Shown here one piece after another: positions 1-6,775 of a stretch of DNA of 7,771 nucleotides. The notes under the pieces are model-generated. The model had not been told where the DNA came from and ran no database searches. It saw only the letters and a list, made by a program, of their open reading frames with translations. The position numbers and the translations under genes were made by a program. Position 1 is the stretch's first letter, and the number at the start of each line of letters is the position of its first letter. The stretch is from Buchnera aphidicola (Protaphis terricola) (GTDB taxonomy: Bacteria > Pseudomonadota > Gammaproteobacteria > Enterobacterales > Enterobacteriaceae), in the NCBI RefSeq assembly GCF_964059145.1, contig NZ_OZ060406.1:1-7771 (forward strand). The letters run 5' to 3'.

Positions 1-49
1 ATAAATGCATATTATTTTTTTAGATAAATGCTTCCTATGTAATAAATGC
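1..49. repeat. Three ATAAATGC direct repeats (iteron-like)
   Basis: The octamer ATAAATGC occurs at 1-8, 24-31 and 42-49, all in the same orientation, with start-to-start spacings of 23 and 18. If the molecule is circular, the last two bases of the window (AG, 7770-7771) precede copy 1, so copies 1 and 2 share AGATAAATGC across the cut point. The cluster lies between the leuD terminator and the region after repA1, where an origin is expected. The reading as protein-binding iterons is inference: the repeats are short, unevenly spaced and in AT-rich DNA, and a single ATAAATGC also occurs inside leuA near 3741. Confidence 0.4.
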
Positions 50-96
50 AAAATAACATTTCTTTAAACATAAAAAAAAATAATATATAACATAAA

Positions 97-132
97 AAAA
101 TAGCGAAATTTTTTTAAAAAATTCGCTATTTT
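97..132 (-). terminator. Intrinsic terminator of the leu operon
   Basis: An 11-bp stem pairs 97-107 with 122-132 (core TAGCGAA/TTCGCTA plus four A-T pairs), with an A/T-only loop of 14 bases. Read on the minus strand, the stem is followed directly by a run of T (complement of the A tract at 94-100). The stem begins five bases after the leuD stop codon. This is a standard rho-independent terminator for leuABCD. If the molecule is circular, it also shields the region after repA1 from leftward leu transcription, because leu and repA1 converge across the cut point. Confidence 0.85.
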
Positions 133-137
133 AAATT

Positions 138-767
138 CTAAGAAGTAAATTCTTTTCTTTTTAAGAAAAATGAGGGTATTTTATTATCTTCATACAATTT
201 AATTTTATTATAAATTTTTAAAGTTAAATCTATATTATCCCAATCATTTAATAAATAAGAACGTTGAAAATCATTTAACTTAAATGAAAAATTTAAATTA
301 TTAATATTTAATTCATTTTTTATTAAATTAATATTCAAACGAATCCCGGGATAATCAAATACTATATTAAATAAATCATTAATCTCATTTTTTTTTAAAA
401 TAATTAACAATAATTTATTATTAAAACTATTATTATAAAAAATATCAGAAAAACTAGGTGCAATTATTACTTTAAAACCATAATCTAATAAAGCCCAAAC
501 TGCATGTTCTCTTGATGATCCACAACCAAAATTATCTTGAGTTAATAAAATACTTGCATTTTTATAAATCTTTTTGTTTAAAATAAAACTATAATTAATC
601 TTATTTTGATTCTTATCAAGATATCTCCAATCGTGAAATAAATACTTACCTAAACCTGTTTTTTTTACTCTTTGTAAAAATTGTTTAGGAATAATTATAT
701 CAGTGTCTATATTATGTATATTTAATGGTACAATTAAACCATTATATTTATTAATAAATTTAGACAT
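138..767 (-). CDS. leuD: 3-isopropylmalate dehydratase small subunit LeuD
   Basis: LeuD is the small subunit of isopropylmalate isomerase. With LeuC it converts 2-isopropylmalate to 3-isopropylmalate in the cytoplasm, the second step of leucine synthesis. The 209-residue product is a single aconitase swivel domain. It shows the [12 protein letters not shown] block near residues 19-30 and the substrate-loop motif [11 protein letters not shown] at residues 79-89, followed by [21 protein letters not shown], all as in E. coli LeuD (201 aa). The extra length is a slightly longer lysine-rich C-terminus (about residues 195-209). The ATG is fixed by alignment and by an AGGAG ribosome site in the end of leuC; the gap to leuC is six bases. 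The gene is last in the operon and is followed directly by the terminator. An A9 tract lies at 388-396 within the gene, with the frame intact. Confidence 0.97.
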   Translation of the reverse strand: MSKFINKYNGLIVPLNIHNIDTDIIIPKQFLQRVKKTGLGKYLFHDWRYLDKNQNKINYSFILNKKIYKNASILLTQDNFGCGSSREHAVWALLDYGFKVIIAPSFSDIFYNNSFNNKLLLIILKKNEINDLFNIVFDYPGIRLNINLIKNELNINNLNFSFKLNDFQRSYLLNDWDNIDLTLKIYNKIKLYEDNKIPSFFLKRKEFTS

Positions 768-773
768 TTTATA

Positions 774-2183
774 CTAATCTCCTGGTGAAATATTTCTTAC
801 ATCAACTAATTTACCATATATAGCTGCTGCAGCTGCCATAATAGGGCTCATTAAATGTGTTCGCCCCCCTCTGCCCTGACGACCTTCAAAATTCCGATTA
901 CTTGTAGAAGCACAACGTTCACCATTACTTAACTTATCATCATTCATTCCTAAACACATAGAACACCCAGGTAATCTCCATTCAAACCCAGAATTAATAA
1001 AAATTTTATCTAATCCCTCCTGTTCAGCTTGTCTTTTTACTTGACCTGATCCAGGTACAACAATAGCTTGAACGTTATCTGAAATTTTTTTATTTTTTAA
1101 TATTTTTGCAGCTGATCTTAGATCTTCTATACGAGAGTTTGTACAAGAACCAATAAAAACTTTATCAATTTTTATATTTTTTAAAAACATTCCTGGTTTT
1201 AAATCCATATACGTACATGCAGATTTGGCTAAATTTTTCTCTGTAAAATCATTAAAAGATTCATAATTAGGTATTTTTTCATTTATTGATAAAACTTGAT
1301 CTGGACTAGTACCCCAAGTTACTTGAGGTGAAATATTAGTAATATCAATAACGAAATTTTTATCAAAAAAAGCACCATCATCTGTTTTTAATGTTGTCCA
1401 AAATTTTATAGCATTTTCCCAATTAACTCCATGCGGTGAATATAACTTATTTTTTAAATACGTATATGTATTTAAATCTGGTGCAATTAAAGCAGATTTA
1501 GCTCCCATTTCAATTGCCATATTACAAATAGTCATTCTGCTTTCCATACTCATATTTTTAATAATATTTCCACAAAATTCAATTATATAACCTGAACAAC
1601 CAGAAACTTTTAACTTTCCTATAATAAATAAAATAATATCTTTTGATGTAATAAAATTTTGAATTTCTCCAATTATTTCAATTTTCATATTTTTAAAACG
1701 TTGCTGTCGTAATGTTTGTGTTGCAAGAACATGTTCAACTTCTGAAGTTCCAATTCCAAAAGATAATGCTCCAAATGCACCATGAGTTGATGTATGCGAA
1801 TCACCACAAACTATTGTCATACCCGGTAAAGTCATGCCGTTTTCTGGTCCTATAACATGAACAATACCTTGATTTAAATTATCTAAATCATATAATGATA
1901 TATTAAATTCATTACAATTTTTTCTTAATTCCTCCATTTGTTTTCTTGCCATAGAACTAGATGCTTCTATTTTTTTACTGATTGTAGAAACATTATGATC
2001 CATAGTAGCAAAAGTTTTTTTAGGCTGATAAACAGATCGATTTTTATTACGTAACGAATTAAAAGCCTGAGGAGACGTAACTTCATGAAGTAAATGTAAA
2101 TCTATATATAAAATAGATACGTTTTCTTTTTCTTGATATACAATATGTGAATCATATATTTTTTGATATAAAGTTTTTTTCAT
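774..2183 (-). CDS. leuC: 3-isopropylmalate dehydratase large subunit LeuC
   Basis: LeuC is the catalytic iron-sulfur subunit of isopropylmalate isomerase and works with LeuD. Counting from the chosen ATG (469 residues), the three [4Fe-4S] ligands are Cys347 in [10 protein letters not shown] and Cys407 and Cys410 in LPGCSMCLG, the same numbers as in E. coli LeuC. The aconitase blocks [21 protein letters not shown] and [16 protein letters not shown] are intact. The open frame reaches an earlier ATG at 2192, three codons upstream, which overlaps the leuB stop as ATGA. I prefer 2183: it reads [11 protein letters not shown], matching E. coli MAKTLYEKLFD, and a GGA lies eight bases before it. The six-base gap to leuD and near-contact with leuB show one operon. 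Expected length is about 466 residues, so the gene is full length. Confidence 0.97.
   Translation of the reverse strand: MKKTLYQKIYDSHIVYQEKENVSILYIDLHLLHEVTSPQAFNSLRNKNRSVYQPKKTFATMDHNVSTISKKIEASSSMARKQMEELRKNCNEFNISLYDLDNLNQGIVHVIGPENGMTLPGMTIVCGDSHTSTHGAFGALSFGIGTSEVEHVLATQTLRQQRFKNMKIEIIGEIQNFITSKDIILFIIGKLKVSGCSGYIIEFCGNIIKNMSMESRMTICNMAIEMGAKSALIAPDLNTYTYLKNKLYSPHGVNWENAIKFWTTLKTDDGAFFDKNFVIDITNISPQVTWGTSPDQVLSINEKIPNYESFNDFTEKNLAKSACTYMDLKPGMFLKNIKIDKVFIGSCTNSRIEDLRSAAKILKNKKISDNVQAIVVPGSGQVKRQAEQEGLDKIFINSGFEWRLPGCSMCLGMNDDKLSNGERCASTSNRNFEGRQGRGGRTHLMSPIMAAAAAIYGKLVDVRNISPGD
779..783 (-). promoter_or_regulatory. leuD ribosome binding site inside leuC
   Basis: AGGAG on the minus strand lies 11 bases before the leuD ATG and is made from the last sense codons of leuC (Pro-Gly-Asp-stop). 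It is the best Shine-Dalgarno match seen in the operon. Because it sits within leuC, leuD and leuC translation are probably linked. Confidence 0.65.
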
Positions 2184-2188
2184 TTTAA

Positions 2189-3277
2189 TCATCCATTTAT
2201 TAAAAAATCAGAAATAATATCACCCATTTCATTAGTTTTTATATATTTTTTACCATTACATATATCTATTGTTCTATATCCTTCTTCTAAAGACCGATAA
2301 ACAGCACGATCAATTTTATCCGATATTTCAGGTAAATTCATACTATATCGAACTAACATTGAAACAGAAAGAATTTGAGCTATAGGATTAGCTATATTTT
2401 TCCCTGCTATGTCAGGAGCAGAACCTCCAGCAGGTTCATATAAACCGAAATTTTTTTCATTTAAACTAGCAGATGGCAACATACCAATTGATCCAGTAAT
2501 CATTGCGCATTCATCAGAAATAATATCTCCAAATAAATTTGAACAAAGAAGAATATCAAATTGACAAGGATTCTTAATAATCTGCATAGCAGCATTATCA
2601 ATATATAAATGAGATAATTCAACGTCTGGATAATTTTTAGAAACTTTATTAATTATTTCTCTCCATAAAATTGAACTTTCAAGTACATTTGCTTTATCAA
2701 TTGAACAAATCTTCTTCTTTCTAGAACGTGCAATTTGAAATGCCAAATTAGCAATACGAAAAATTTCGAAATCATAATAAATTTCTGTGTCATATGCATA
2801 TATATGATTTTTATCAACAACTCGACCTTTAGGTGAACCAAAATAGATACCCCCAGTTAATTCTCTAATACATAACATATTAAATCCATTAGTAATAATT
2901 TCAGTACGTAGAGGAGATAAACATGTTAAAAACGAATATAAAATTGCAGGTCTTAAATTAATAAATAAATTAAAATATTTTCTTAAAGGTAATAAAGCAG
3001 CTCTTTCGGGTCTTAATTTAGATGGTAATAAATCCCATTTAGTTCCACCTACAGAACCTAGTAAAATTGCATCAGAATTTTCACAACCTGTAATTGTTTT
3101 TTTAGGTAAAGCAGTTTTTTCTTTATCAATAGCTATACCCCCAATATTAAACTCATTTATTTCCAATGGTAGAGAAAAATGCTTTTTTAAAATATTTAAA
3201 ATCTTATAAGCTTCCCTCATAACTTCAGGTCCTATTCCATCACCTGGTAAAACAGCAATACGAAATTTATTTTTCAT
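2189..3277 (-). CDS. leuB: 3-isopropylmalate dehydrogenase LeuB
   Basis: LeuB oxidises 3-isopropylmalate with NAD+ and decarboxylates it to 2-ketoisocaproate, the third leucine step; it acts as a cytoplasmic homodimer with Mg2+ or Mn2+. The 362 residues match E. coli LeuB (363) end to end. Visible are the N-terminal [11 protein letters not shown] (9-19), substrate arginines Arg99, Arg109 and Arg138, catalytic Tyr145 (GGIYFG) and Lys195 (IDKANVL), metal-binding Asp227 (YIDNAA), Asp251 and Asp255 within the family signature [10 protein letters not shown] (247-256), and the NAD-site segment [14 protein letters not shown] (285-298). The start is the only ATG that fits the family. It has a weak TGGA about 11 bases upstream. 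The gene lies 53 bases after leuA and ends against leuC. Nothing suggests decay. Confidence 0.97.
   Translation of the reverse strand: MKNKFRIAVLPGDGIGPEVMREAYKILNILKKHFSLPLEINEFNIGGIAIDKEKTALPKKTITGCENSDAILLGSVGGTKWDLLPSKLRPERAALLPLRKYFNLFINLRPAILYSFLTCLSPLRTEIITNGFNMLCIRELTGGIYFGSPKGRVVDKNHIYAYDTEIYYDFEIFRIANLAFQIARSRKKKICSIDKANVLESSILWREIINKVSKNYPDVELSHLYIDNAAMQIIKNPCQFDILLCSNLFGDIISDECAMITGSIGMLPSASLNEKNFGLYEPAGGSAPDIAGKNIANPIAQILSVSMLVRYSMNLPEISDKIDRAVYRSLEEGYRTIDICNGKKYIKTNEMGDIISDFLING
2192..2194 (-). promoter_or_regulatory. Short ribosome site deciding the leuC start
   Basis: GGA on the minus strand lies eight bases before the ATG at 2181-2183. No comparable purine motif at useful spacing precedes the outer ATG at 2190-2192, whose own first base is part of this GGA. 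Together with the alignment this favours the inner start. The motif is only three bases long, so the support is modest. Confidence 0.4.
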
Positions 3278-3330
3278 ATTAAATATTTTCCAATTTAATA
3301 ACTTTAAAAATTTAAATAGGGTATTTAATT

Positions 3331-4881
3331 CTATATCTTTTTTAAATTTTTTAACTTTTCATTAATTTGATTAACTTTCCATATAGTATTTAAAACATGA
3401 ATCATAGCTTGAACTGATGATTCAATGATATCAGTTGCTAAACCTATTCCATGAAATTTTCTTTTTTTATATTTAACTAAAATATTAACTTGACCTAAAG
3501 CATCTTTACCTTTCCCTTTAGCTATTAATTTATATTTTTCTAAAATTATAGGTAAATGTGTAATTCTATTTAAGGCTTGATAAATAGCATCTACAGGACC
3601 ATTTCTAGTTGTAGCAGATTCTATAAAGGTAGTATCTCCACATAATAGTTTCACTGAAGCAGTAGATAAACCATTTGAAATAGATTGAACACTAAAAAAA
3701 GATAGTGAAAAATATTCTGTTTCGTCCTTTTCTGTATTAATAAATGCTAATGCTTCTAAATCATAATCGAAAACTTGACCTTTTTTATCTGCTAATTTAA
3801 GAAACTTTAAATAAAGCTCATTAATATCATAATCTGTTTCCTGATAACCCATTTTATTCATATAATATTTAACAGCTGCTCTACCTGATCGAGATGTTAA
3901 ATTTAATTTTATTTCTTTTGAACCTATACTGCTAGGTTTCATAATTTCATAATTTTTTCTGTTTTTTAATATACCATCTTGATGAATTCCTGATGAATGT
4001 GAAAAAGCATTGCTACCTACTATTGCTTTATTAGGAGATATAGGAACATTACAAATTTGACTGATTATCTTACTAGTATGATATATTTCTTTATGTTTAA
4101 TACCAGTTGAAACACCTAGTATATCTTTTCTAACTTTGATTGCCATAATGACTTCTTCTAGCGCTGTATTTCCAGCTCGTTCTCCAATTCCATTAATTGT
4201 TCCCTCTATTTGTCTTGCACCTGCTTGTATGGCAGATATTGAATTTCCTACTGCCATTCCTAAATCGTTATGACAATGAACTGAAATAATAGATTGATCA
4301 ATATTAGGTACACGTTCAAATAAATTTTTAATAATAGAGGATAATTCATTAGGTACTGTATATCCTACTGTATCTGGGATATTAATTGTTTTTACACCTG
4401 ATTTTATTAATTTTTCAACAATTTTACATAAATCATCTATATCAGTTCTACTAGCATCTTCACAAGAAAATTCAACATCATCTGTATATTTAAGTGCTCT
4501 TTTAACTGAAGATATTGCCATATCTATAATTTCATTAAAATTTTTATTTAATTTCGATTTTATATGCAATTTTGAAGTAGCTAAAAAAATATGTATTCGA
4601 AATAAATTTGAAAATGACATAGCTTCTGCAGCTGTATCAATATCTTTATTTATACATCTTGCTAAACTACATATTTTAATATTTTTAATTATTTTAGATA
4701 TTTCTTGAACTGACTTGAAATCTCCTGGTGATGAAATTGGAAATCCTACTTCAATAATATCTATTCCTGTATTTTCTAGAGATAATGCAATTTTTAATTT
4801 TTGTTTAACAGTTAAACTTGATTTTAATGCTTGTTCTCCATCACGAAGAGTTGTATCAAAAATGATAATTTTTGAATTCAT
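3331..4881 (-). CDS. leuA: 2-isopropylmalate synthase LeuA
   Basis: LeuA condenses acetyl-CoA with 2-ketoisovalerate to give 2-isopropylmalate, the first committed and normally feedback-inhibited step of leucine synthesis. The 516 residues (E. coli 523) comprise a TIM-barrel HMGL-like domain, about residues 1-270, with [11 protein letters not shown] (8-18; Arg13 and metal ligand Asp14), His202 and His204 in VHCHNDLG, and Asn238 in GERAGN. A linker contains the conserved HSSGIHQDG (295-303), and the C-terminal LeuA dimer/allosteric domain spans about 385-505, including [14 protein letters not shown] and ATDIIESS. Retention of this domain suggests that leucine feedback control persists, though single residues for inhibitor binding were not checked. 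Only the hydrophilic C-terminal tail is shorter. The ATG is set by AAGGA six bases upstream. leuA is first in the operon. Confidence 0.97.
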   Translation of the reverse strand: MNSKIIIFDTTLRDGEQALKSSLTVKQKLKIALSLENTGIDIIEVGFPISSPGDFKSVQEISKIIKNIKICSLARCINKDIDTAAEAMSFSNLFRIHIFLATSKLHIKSKLNKNFNEIIDMAISSVKRALKYTDDVEFSCEDASRTDIDDLCKIVEKLIKSGVKTINIPDTVGYTVPNELSSIIKNLFERVPNIDQSIISVHCHNDLGMAVGNSISAIQAGARQIEGTINGIGERAGNTALEEVIMAIKVRKDILGVSTGIKHKEIYHTSKIISQICNVPISPNKAIVGSNAFSHSSGIHQDGILKNRKNYEIMKPSSIGSKEIKLNLTSRSGRAAVKYYMNKMGYQETDYDINELYLKFLKLADKKGQVFDYDLEALAFINTEKDETEYFSLSFFSVQSISNGLSTASVKLLCGDTTFIESATTRNGPVDAIYQALNRITHLPIILEKYKLIAKGKGKDALGQVNILVKYKKRKFHGIGLATDIIESSVQAMIHVLNTIWKVNQINEKLKNLKKI

Positions 4882-4887
4882 TTTTTT

Positions 4888-4892
4888 TCCTT
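4888..4892 (-). promoter_or_regulatory. leuA ribosome binding site
   Basis: AAGGA on the minus strand, six bases before the leuA ATG, with a T8 stretch on the plus strand (A8 in the mRNA) between site and start. It is the clearest well-spaced Shine-Dalgarno site in the leu operon and fixes the leuA start. Confidence 0.75.
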
Positions 4893-4899
4893 AATAAAT

Positions 4900-4927
4900 A
4901 ATATAGATAATAAATAAATTTAAACAA
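4900..4927 (-). promoter_or_regulatory. Candidate sigma-70 promoter of leuABCD
   Basis: On the minus strand TTGTTT (4922-4927) and TATATT (4900-4905) are separated by 16 bases. The -10 element matches five of six consensus bases and the -35 element three of six. Transcription would start near 4893, leaving a leader of only about a dozen bases before leuA. The -35 element lies inside the left arm of the 50-bp inverted repeat, so hairpin or cruciform formation could affect it. In DNA this AT-rich, promoter-like hexamers occur often by chance. Confidence 0.35.
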
Positions 4928-5014
4928 TAAAATTTTCACAAGCAAAGGGGGACATATTAAAAGAAATATGTCCCCCTTTGCTTGTGAAAATTTTATTGTT
5001 TAAATTTATTTATT
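4909..5014. repeat. Perfect 50-bp long inverted repeat
   Basis: Bases 4909-4958 pair without mismatch with 4965-5014 around a six-base loop (AAAAGA, 4959-4964). The inner part of each arm contains AGCAAAGGGGGACATATT, a GC-rich island in a very AT-rich plasmid. The right arm covers the repA2 stop codon and its last six codons; the left arm reaches the candidate leuA -35 element. In RNA from repA2 it would form a very long hairpin that could end transcription, stabilise an mRNA end or serve as an RNase III target. In DNA it could form a cruciform. No clean U-run follows it on the minus strand, so a plain intrinsic terminator is not the best fit. Long inverted repeats are, from memory, a known feature of Buchnera leucine plasmids. 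Confidence 0.95.
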
Positions 5015-5760
5015 GTTTTTTTATATAAATTACATAAATTATTATATTCAATATCTATCTTTTTTTTAAGACCCCTAGAACCAATTTGTGTCAATTCATC
5101 CTTTGTATAAAAATTAATTAAAATATTTAAAATTTTATTTCTAGCACATTTTTCATCTAATTTTAAAATAATTTTTTGATCTTTTAATGAAATGAATATA
5201 TTTTTTTTTATAATTTTTAAAATTTTAGAATGCTTTTTATATTCAAGTAAATATTCATTTATTTTTGATTGTGGAATATGAAATAACATAAAAAAAACTG
5301 GTGTTAGAAATATTTTTTTAGGTATATAATTACTAAAAGATTTAGTTTTTTTTCTTTCACATTTAATAAAACCCATTGGTTCTAAAAATTCTTTAATTAA
5401 CCTTGATGCACGTGTAATCGATTTGTTTCCTATTTTTGATATTGTGGATAAACCACATTGATCAGATAATTTTTCAATTGATGCTTCTACTAAATTAGAC
5501 TCTATATTAAAATAATATAGCATTGCTAAAACCATTGCTCTCATTGCACATGCACGGTGTTCATTTAATCTTCTAAATCTAGGCAATATATTACCAGTTT
5601 TAGGATTTATTGCTAACAATGTATAATTTAAAATACTTCTTGCAACATCTATTTTTGATGCTTTTTTCATTGCATAATTTATAAAAGAAGATCTTTTTTT
5701 ATCGTTTTTAGGGGGATTAAAAACTGGTTTTGAATTAAATATATAACTTTTTCTAGGCAC
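4993..5760 (-). CDS. repA2: RepA2, IncFII RepA-family replication protein
   Basis: This is a paralogue of RepA1. Both share NPKTG, an identical 20-residue block RRLNEHRACAMRAMVLAMLY (residues 63-82 here) and CGLSTISK.GNKSITRASRLI, the probable winged-helix DNA-binding region. Between FFMLF and LDEK it has 40 residues where RepA1 has 69, so about 29 are missing and the segment is divergent and lysine/isoleucine-rich. The C-terminal GLKKK region is kept. There is no ATG upstream of the conserved region: the frame opens with GTG at 5772, directly after a TAA, and a second GTG lies at 5760. I use the latter (255 aa) because it aligns best with the RepA1 start (PRKSY versus IRKNY). Neither GTG has a ribosome site. 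Its role (second initiator or regulator) is not known to me. The stop lies inside the 50-bp inverted repeat. Confidence 0.88.
   Translation of the reverse strand: MPRKSYIFNSKPVFNPPKNDKKRSSFINYAMKKASKIDVARSILNYTLLAINPKTGNILPRFRRLNEHRACAMRAMVLAMLYYFNIESNLVEASIEKLSDQCGLSTISKIGNKSITRASRLIKEFLEPMGFIKCERKKTKSFSNYIPKKIFLTPVFFMLFHIPQSKINEYLLEYKKHSKILKIIKKNIFISLKDQKIILKLDEKCARNKILNILINFYTKDELTQIGSRGLKKKIDIEYNNLCNLYKKTINKFKQ
5443..5451 (-). promoter_or_regulatory. DnaA box TTATCCACA inside repA2
   Basis: The minus strand carries a perfect consensus DnaA box, TTATCCACA, encoding Leu-Ser-Thr in the CGLSTIS motif. The same nine bases are used at the same codons of repA1. Whether DnaA binds here is untested, since conservation could come from the protein and from shared ancestry. 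Confidence 0.5.
5515..5574 (-). repeat. Nearly identical repA segment, inverted relative to repA1
   Basis: These 60 bases, read on the minus strand, match 6965-7024 on the plus strand at 55 of 60 positions by my count. They encode the 20 residues identical in RepA1 and RepA2. The two copies lie in opposite orientation about 1.4 kb apart and enclose yqhA and the second long inverted repeat. They are the best-conserved stretch of the two paralogues. Confidence 0.85.
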
Positions 5761-5899
5761 TACAAAATACACTTAATAAAAAATATATTTTATTAAAATA
5801 TTTAATTTTAAAAAAATATAAAAAATAGTTAAAAGATTTAAAAAAATTTATTATTAAAGATATAATTCTTAATTTATAGCATAAATTTTAAATGCTTTC

Positions 5900-5922
5900 A
5901 AATAACTTTAAATAAGTTATTT
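5900..5922 (-). terminator. Weak hairpin after yqhA
   Basis: AAATAACTT (5900-5908) pairs with AAGTTATTT (5914-5922) over a five-base loop, beginning eight bases after the yqhA stop. Position suits a yqhA terminator, but the stem has only two G-C pairs and no U-run follows on the minus strand. Readthrough into repA2 (same strand, 157 bases on from yqhA) is therefore likely. The rest of the 5773-5929 gap is A/T homopolymer-rich and shows no other clear signal. Confidence 0.3.
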
Positions 5923-5929
5923 AAAAAAA

Positions 5930-6427
5930 TTAATGTTTAATTTTTTTACTCATTTTGTCAATATAAGCCATCCCAAATGCTGATAATACAAATGTTAAAT
6001 GAATTATTACACACAACATAATTTTATTATCTAAAATTCTTTCTGCTTCCATAAAAAGACGCAATAAATGAACAGATGATATTGCAACTATAGATGATGC
6101 AACTTTATTTTTAATTGAATTGACATCCATAGTACCCATCCATCCTAATCTTTTTTGATTATCTTCTATATCCATTTTAGAAATAAAATTTTCATATCCT
6201 GAAAACATTACCATAACTAATAAACCACCAACTAAAGCTATATCGATTAATGATAATACTATTAATACCAGTCCTGATTCTGACATTGCTAAAATATTAG
6301 GTATAATAAAAATTATTTGTTGAAAAAATTTAAATGTTAATAAAATAAATCCAAATGATAATCCTACATATACAGGAAACATTAACCACCTAGAAGCATA
6401 TATAGATTTTTCAATAATTCTTTCCAT
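5930..6427 (-). CDS. yqhA: YqhA, UPF0114 family inner-membrane protein
   Basis: The 165-residue product matches E. coli YqhA (164 aa) along its whole length, for example YASRWL near 10-15, [17 protein letters not shown] at 65-81, [19 protein letters not shown] at 105-123 and [11 protein letters not shown] at 141-151. Hydrophobicity gives about four membrane spans: roughly 15-43, 50-76, 106-126 and 136-156. There is no cleavable signal peptide. The molecular function of UPF0114 proteins is unknown to me. The ATG is supported by AGGA (6434-6437) six bases upstream. The gene is usually called ORF1 or yqhA in Buchnera leucine plasmids. It has no evident link to leucine synthesis, although a membrane role such as transport is possible. 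The reading frame is intact despite strong AT pressure, so it is probably under selection. Confidence 0.95.
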   Translation of the reverse strand: MERIIEKSIYASRWLMFPVYVGLSFGFILLTFKFFQQIIFIIPNILAMSESGLVLIVLSLIDIALVGGLLVMVMFSGYENFISKMDIEDNQKRLGWMGTMDVNSIKNKVASSIVAISSVHLLRLFMEAERILDNKIMLCVIIHLTFVLSAFGMAYIDKMSKKIKH

Positions 6428-6433
6428 CTTTAT

Positions 6434-6437
6434 TCCT
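6434..6437 (-). promoter_or_regulatory. yqhA ribosome binding site
   Basis: AGGA on the minus strand, six bases before the yqhA ATG, within TTAGGA. It confirms the start and contrasts with repA1 and repA2, for which no Shine-Dalgarno motif is visible. Confidence 0.65.
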
Positions 6438-6469
6438 AACTTAAATATAAAAAATATTAAAATATGAAT

Positions 6470-6571
6470 ATATTATATTTGAAAAAAATTATTTTTTACA
6501 TAATTAAGATATAAAATTTTAAAAAAAATATATCTTAATTATGTAAAAAATAATTTTTTCAATTATAATAT
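6470..6571. repeat. Second long inverted repeat, about 43 bp
   Basis: Bases 6470-6513 pair with 6529-6571, with one mismatch and one extra A in the left arm (A7 versus T6), around a 15-base A/T loop. The inner arm reads TTACATAATTAAGATATA. It is almost pure A/T and shares no obvious sequence with the repeat at 4909-5014. It lies upstream of both divergent genes, so it cannot be a terminator for either. A role in replication, promoter control or DNA structure is inference. Confidence 0.9.
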
Positions 6572-6775
6572 TGAAAAATTCATAAAATTATGTTAAAAAT
6601 ACATTTAAATAATAATTTTAAATTATACCAATTTTTTTTAATTACTATTTTAATTATTCGTTCTTACTAAAAATTTTTACTAAATTTTTTTAATAATTTA
6701 AAAAATATTAAATTAAATAAACATTATTTAAATCACATTATACATTTAAACCTTAATTACATTAAAATATTTATC

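Larger units (their letters stand above)
6428..6775. other. Non-coding region between divergent yqhA and repA1
   Basis: This 348-base gap must hold the promoters of yqhA (leftward) and repA1 (rightward). It contains the yqhA ribosome site and the second long inverted repeat. A perfect TATAAT on the minus strand (6472-6477) could be the yqhA -10, but no good -35 precedes it. No confident repA1 promoter or ribosome site is visible among many A/T-only candidates. Antisense or leader control of the IncFII type (CopA-like RNA, Tap-like leader peptide) would map here, but I see no convincing GC-containing stem-loop of that kind. A 26-codon frame at 6590-6670 is discussed among the rejected items. 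Confidence 0.6.

Noticed and set aside
2653..2841. 62-codon open frame on the minus strand inside leuB
   Set aside because: It lies wholly within the well-conserved leuB frame on the same strand and shows no family features; it is a shadow frame.
4909..5014. Insertion-sequence ends or a CRISPR-like repeat
   Set aside because: The arms are only six bases apart with nothing between them, there is no transposase or target duplication, and no spaced direct repeats.
5878..5896. AGCAT/ATGCT inverted motif between repA2 and yqhA
   Set aside because: Only five base pairs before mismatches; too weak for a terminator or operator call.
6464..6514. 16-codon frame running into the second inverted repeat
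   Set aside because: It has no ribosome site and its sequence is fully explained by the inverted repeat.
6590..6670. 26-codon frame upstream of repA1, considered as a Tap-like leader peptide
   Set aside because: IncFII plasmids have a leader of about this length coupled to repA translation, but here there is no ribosome site, the stop lies 105 bases before repA1 rather than at its start, and the sequence is what random A/T-rich DNA gives.
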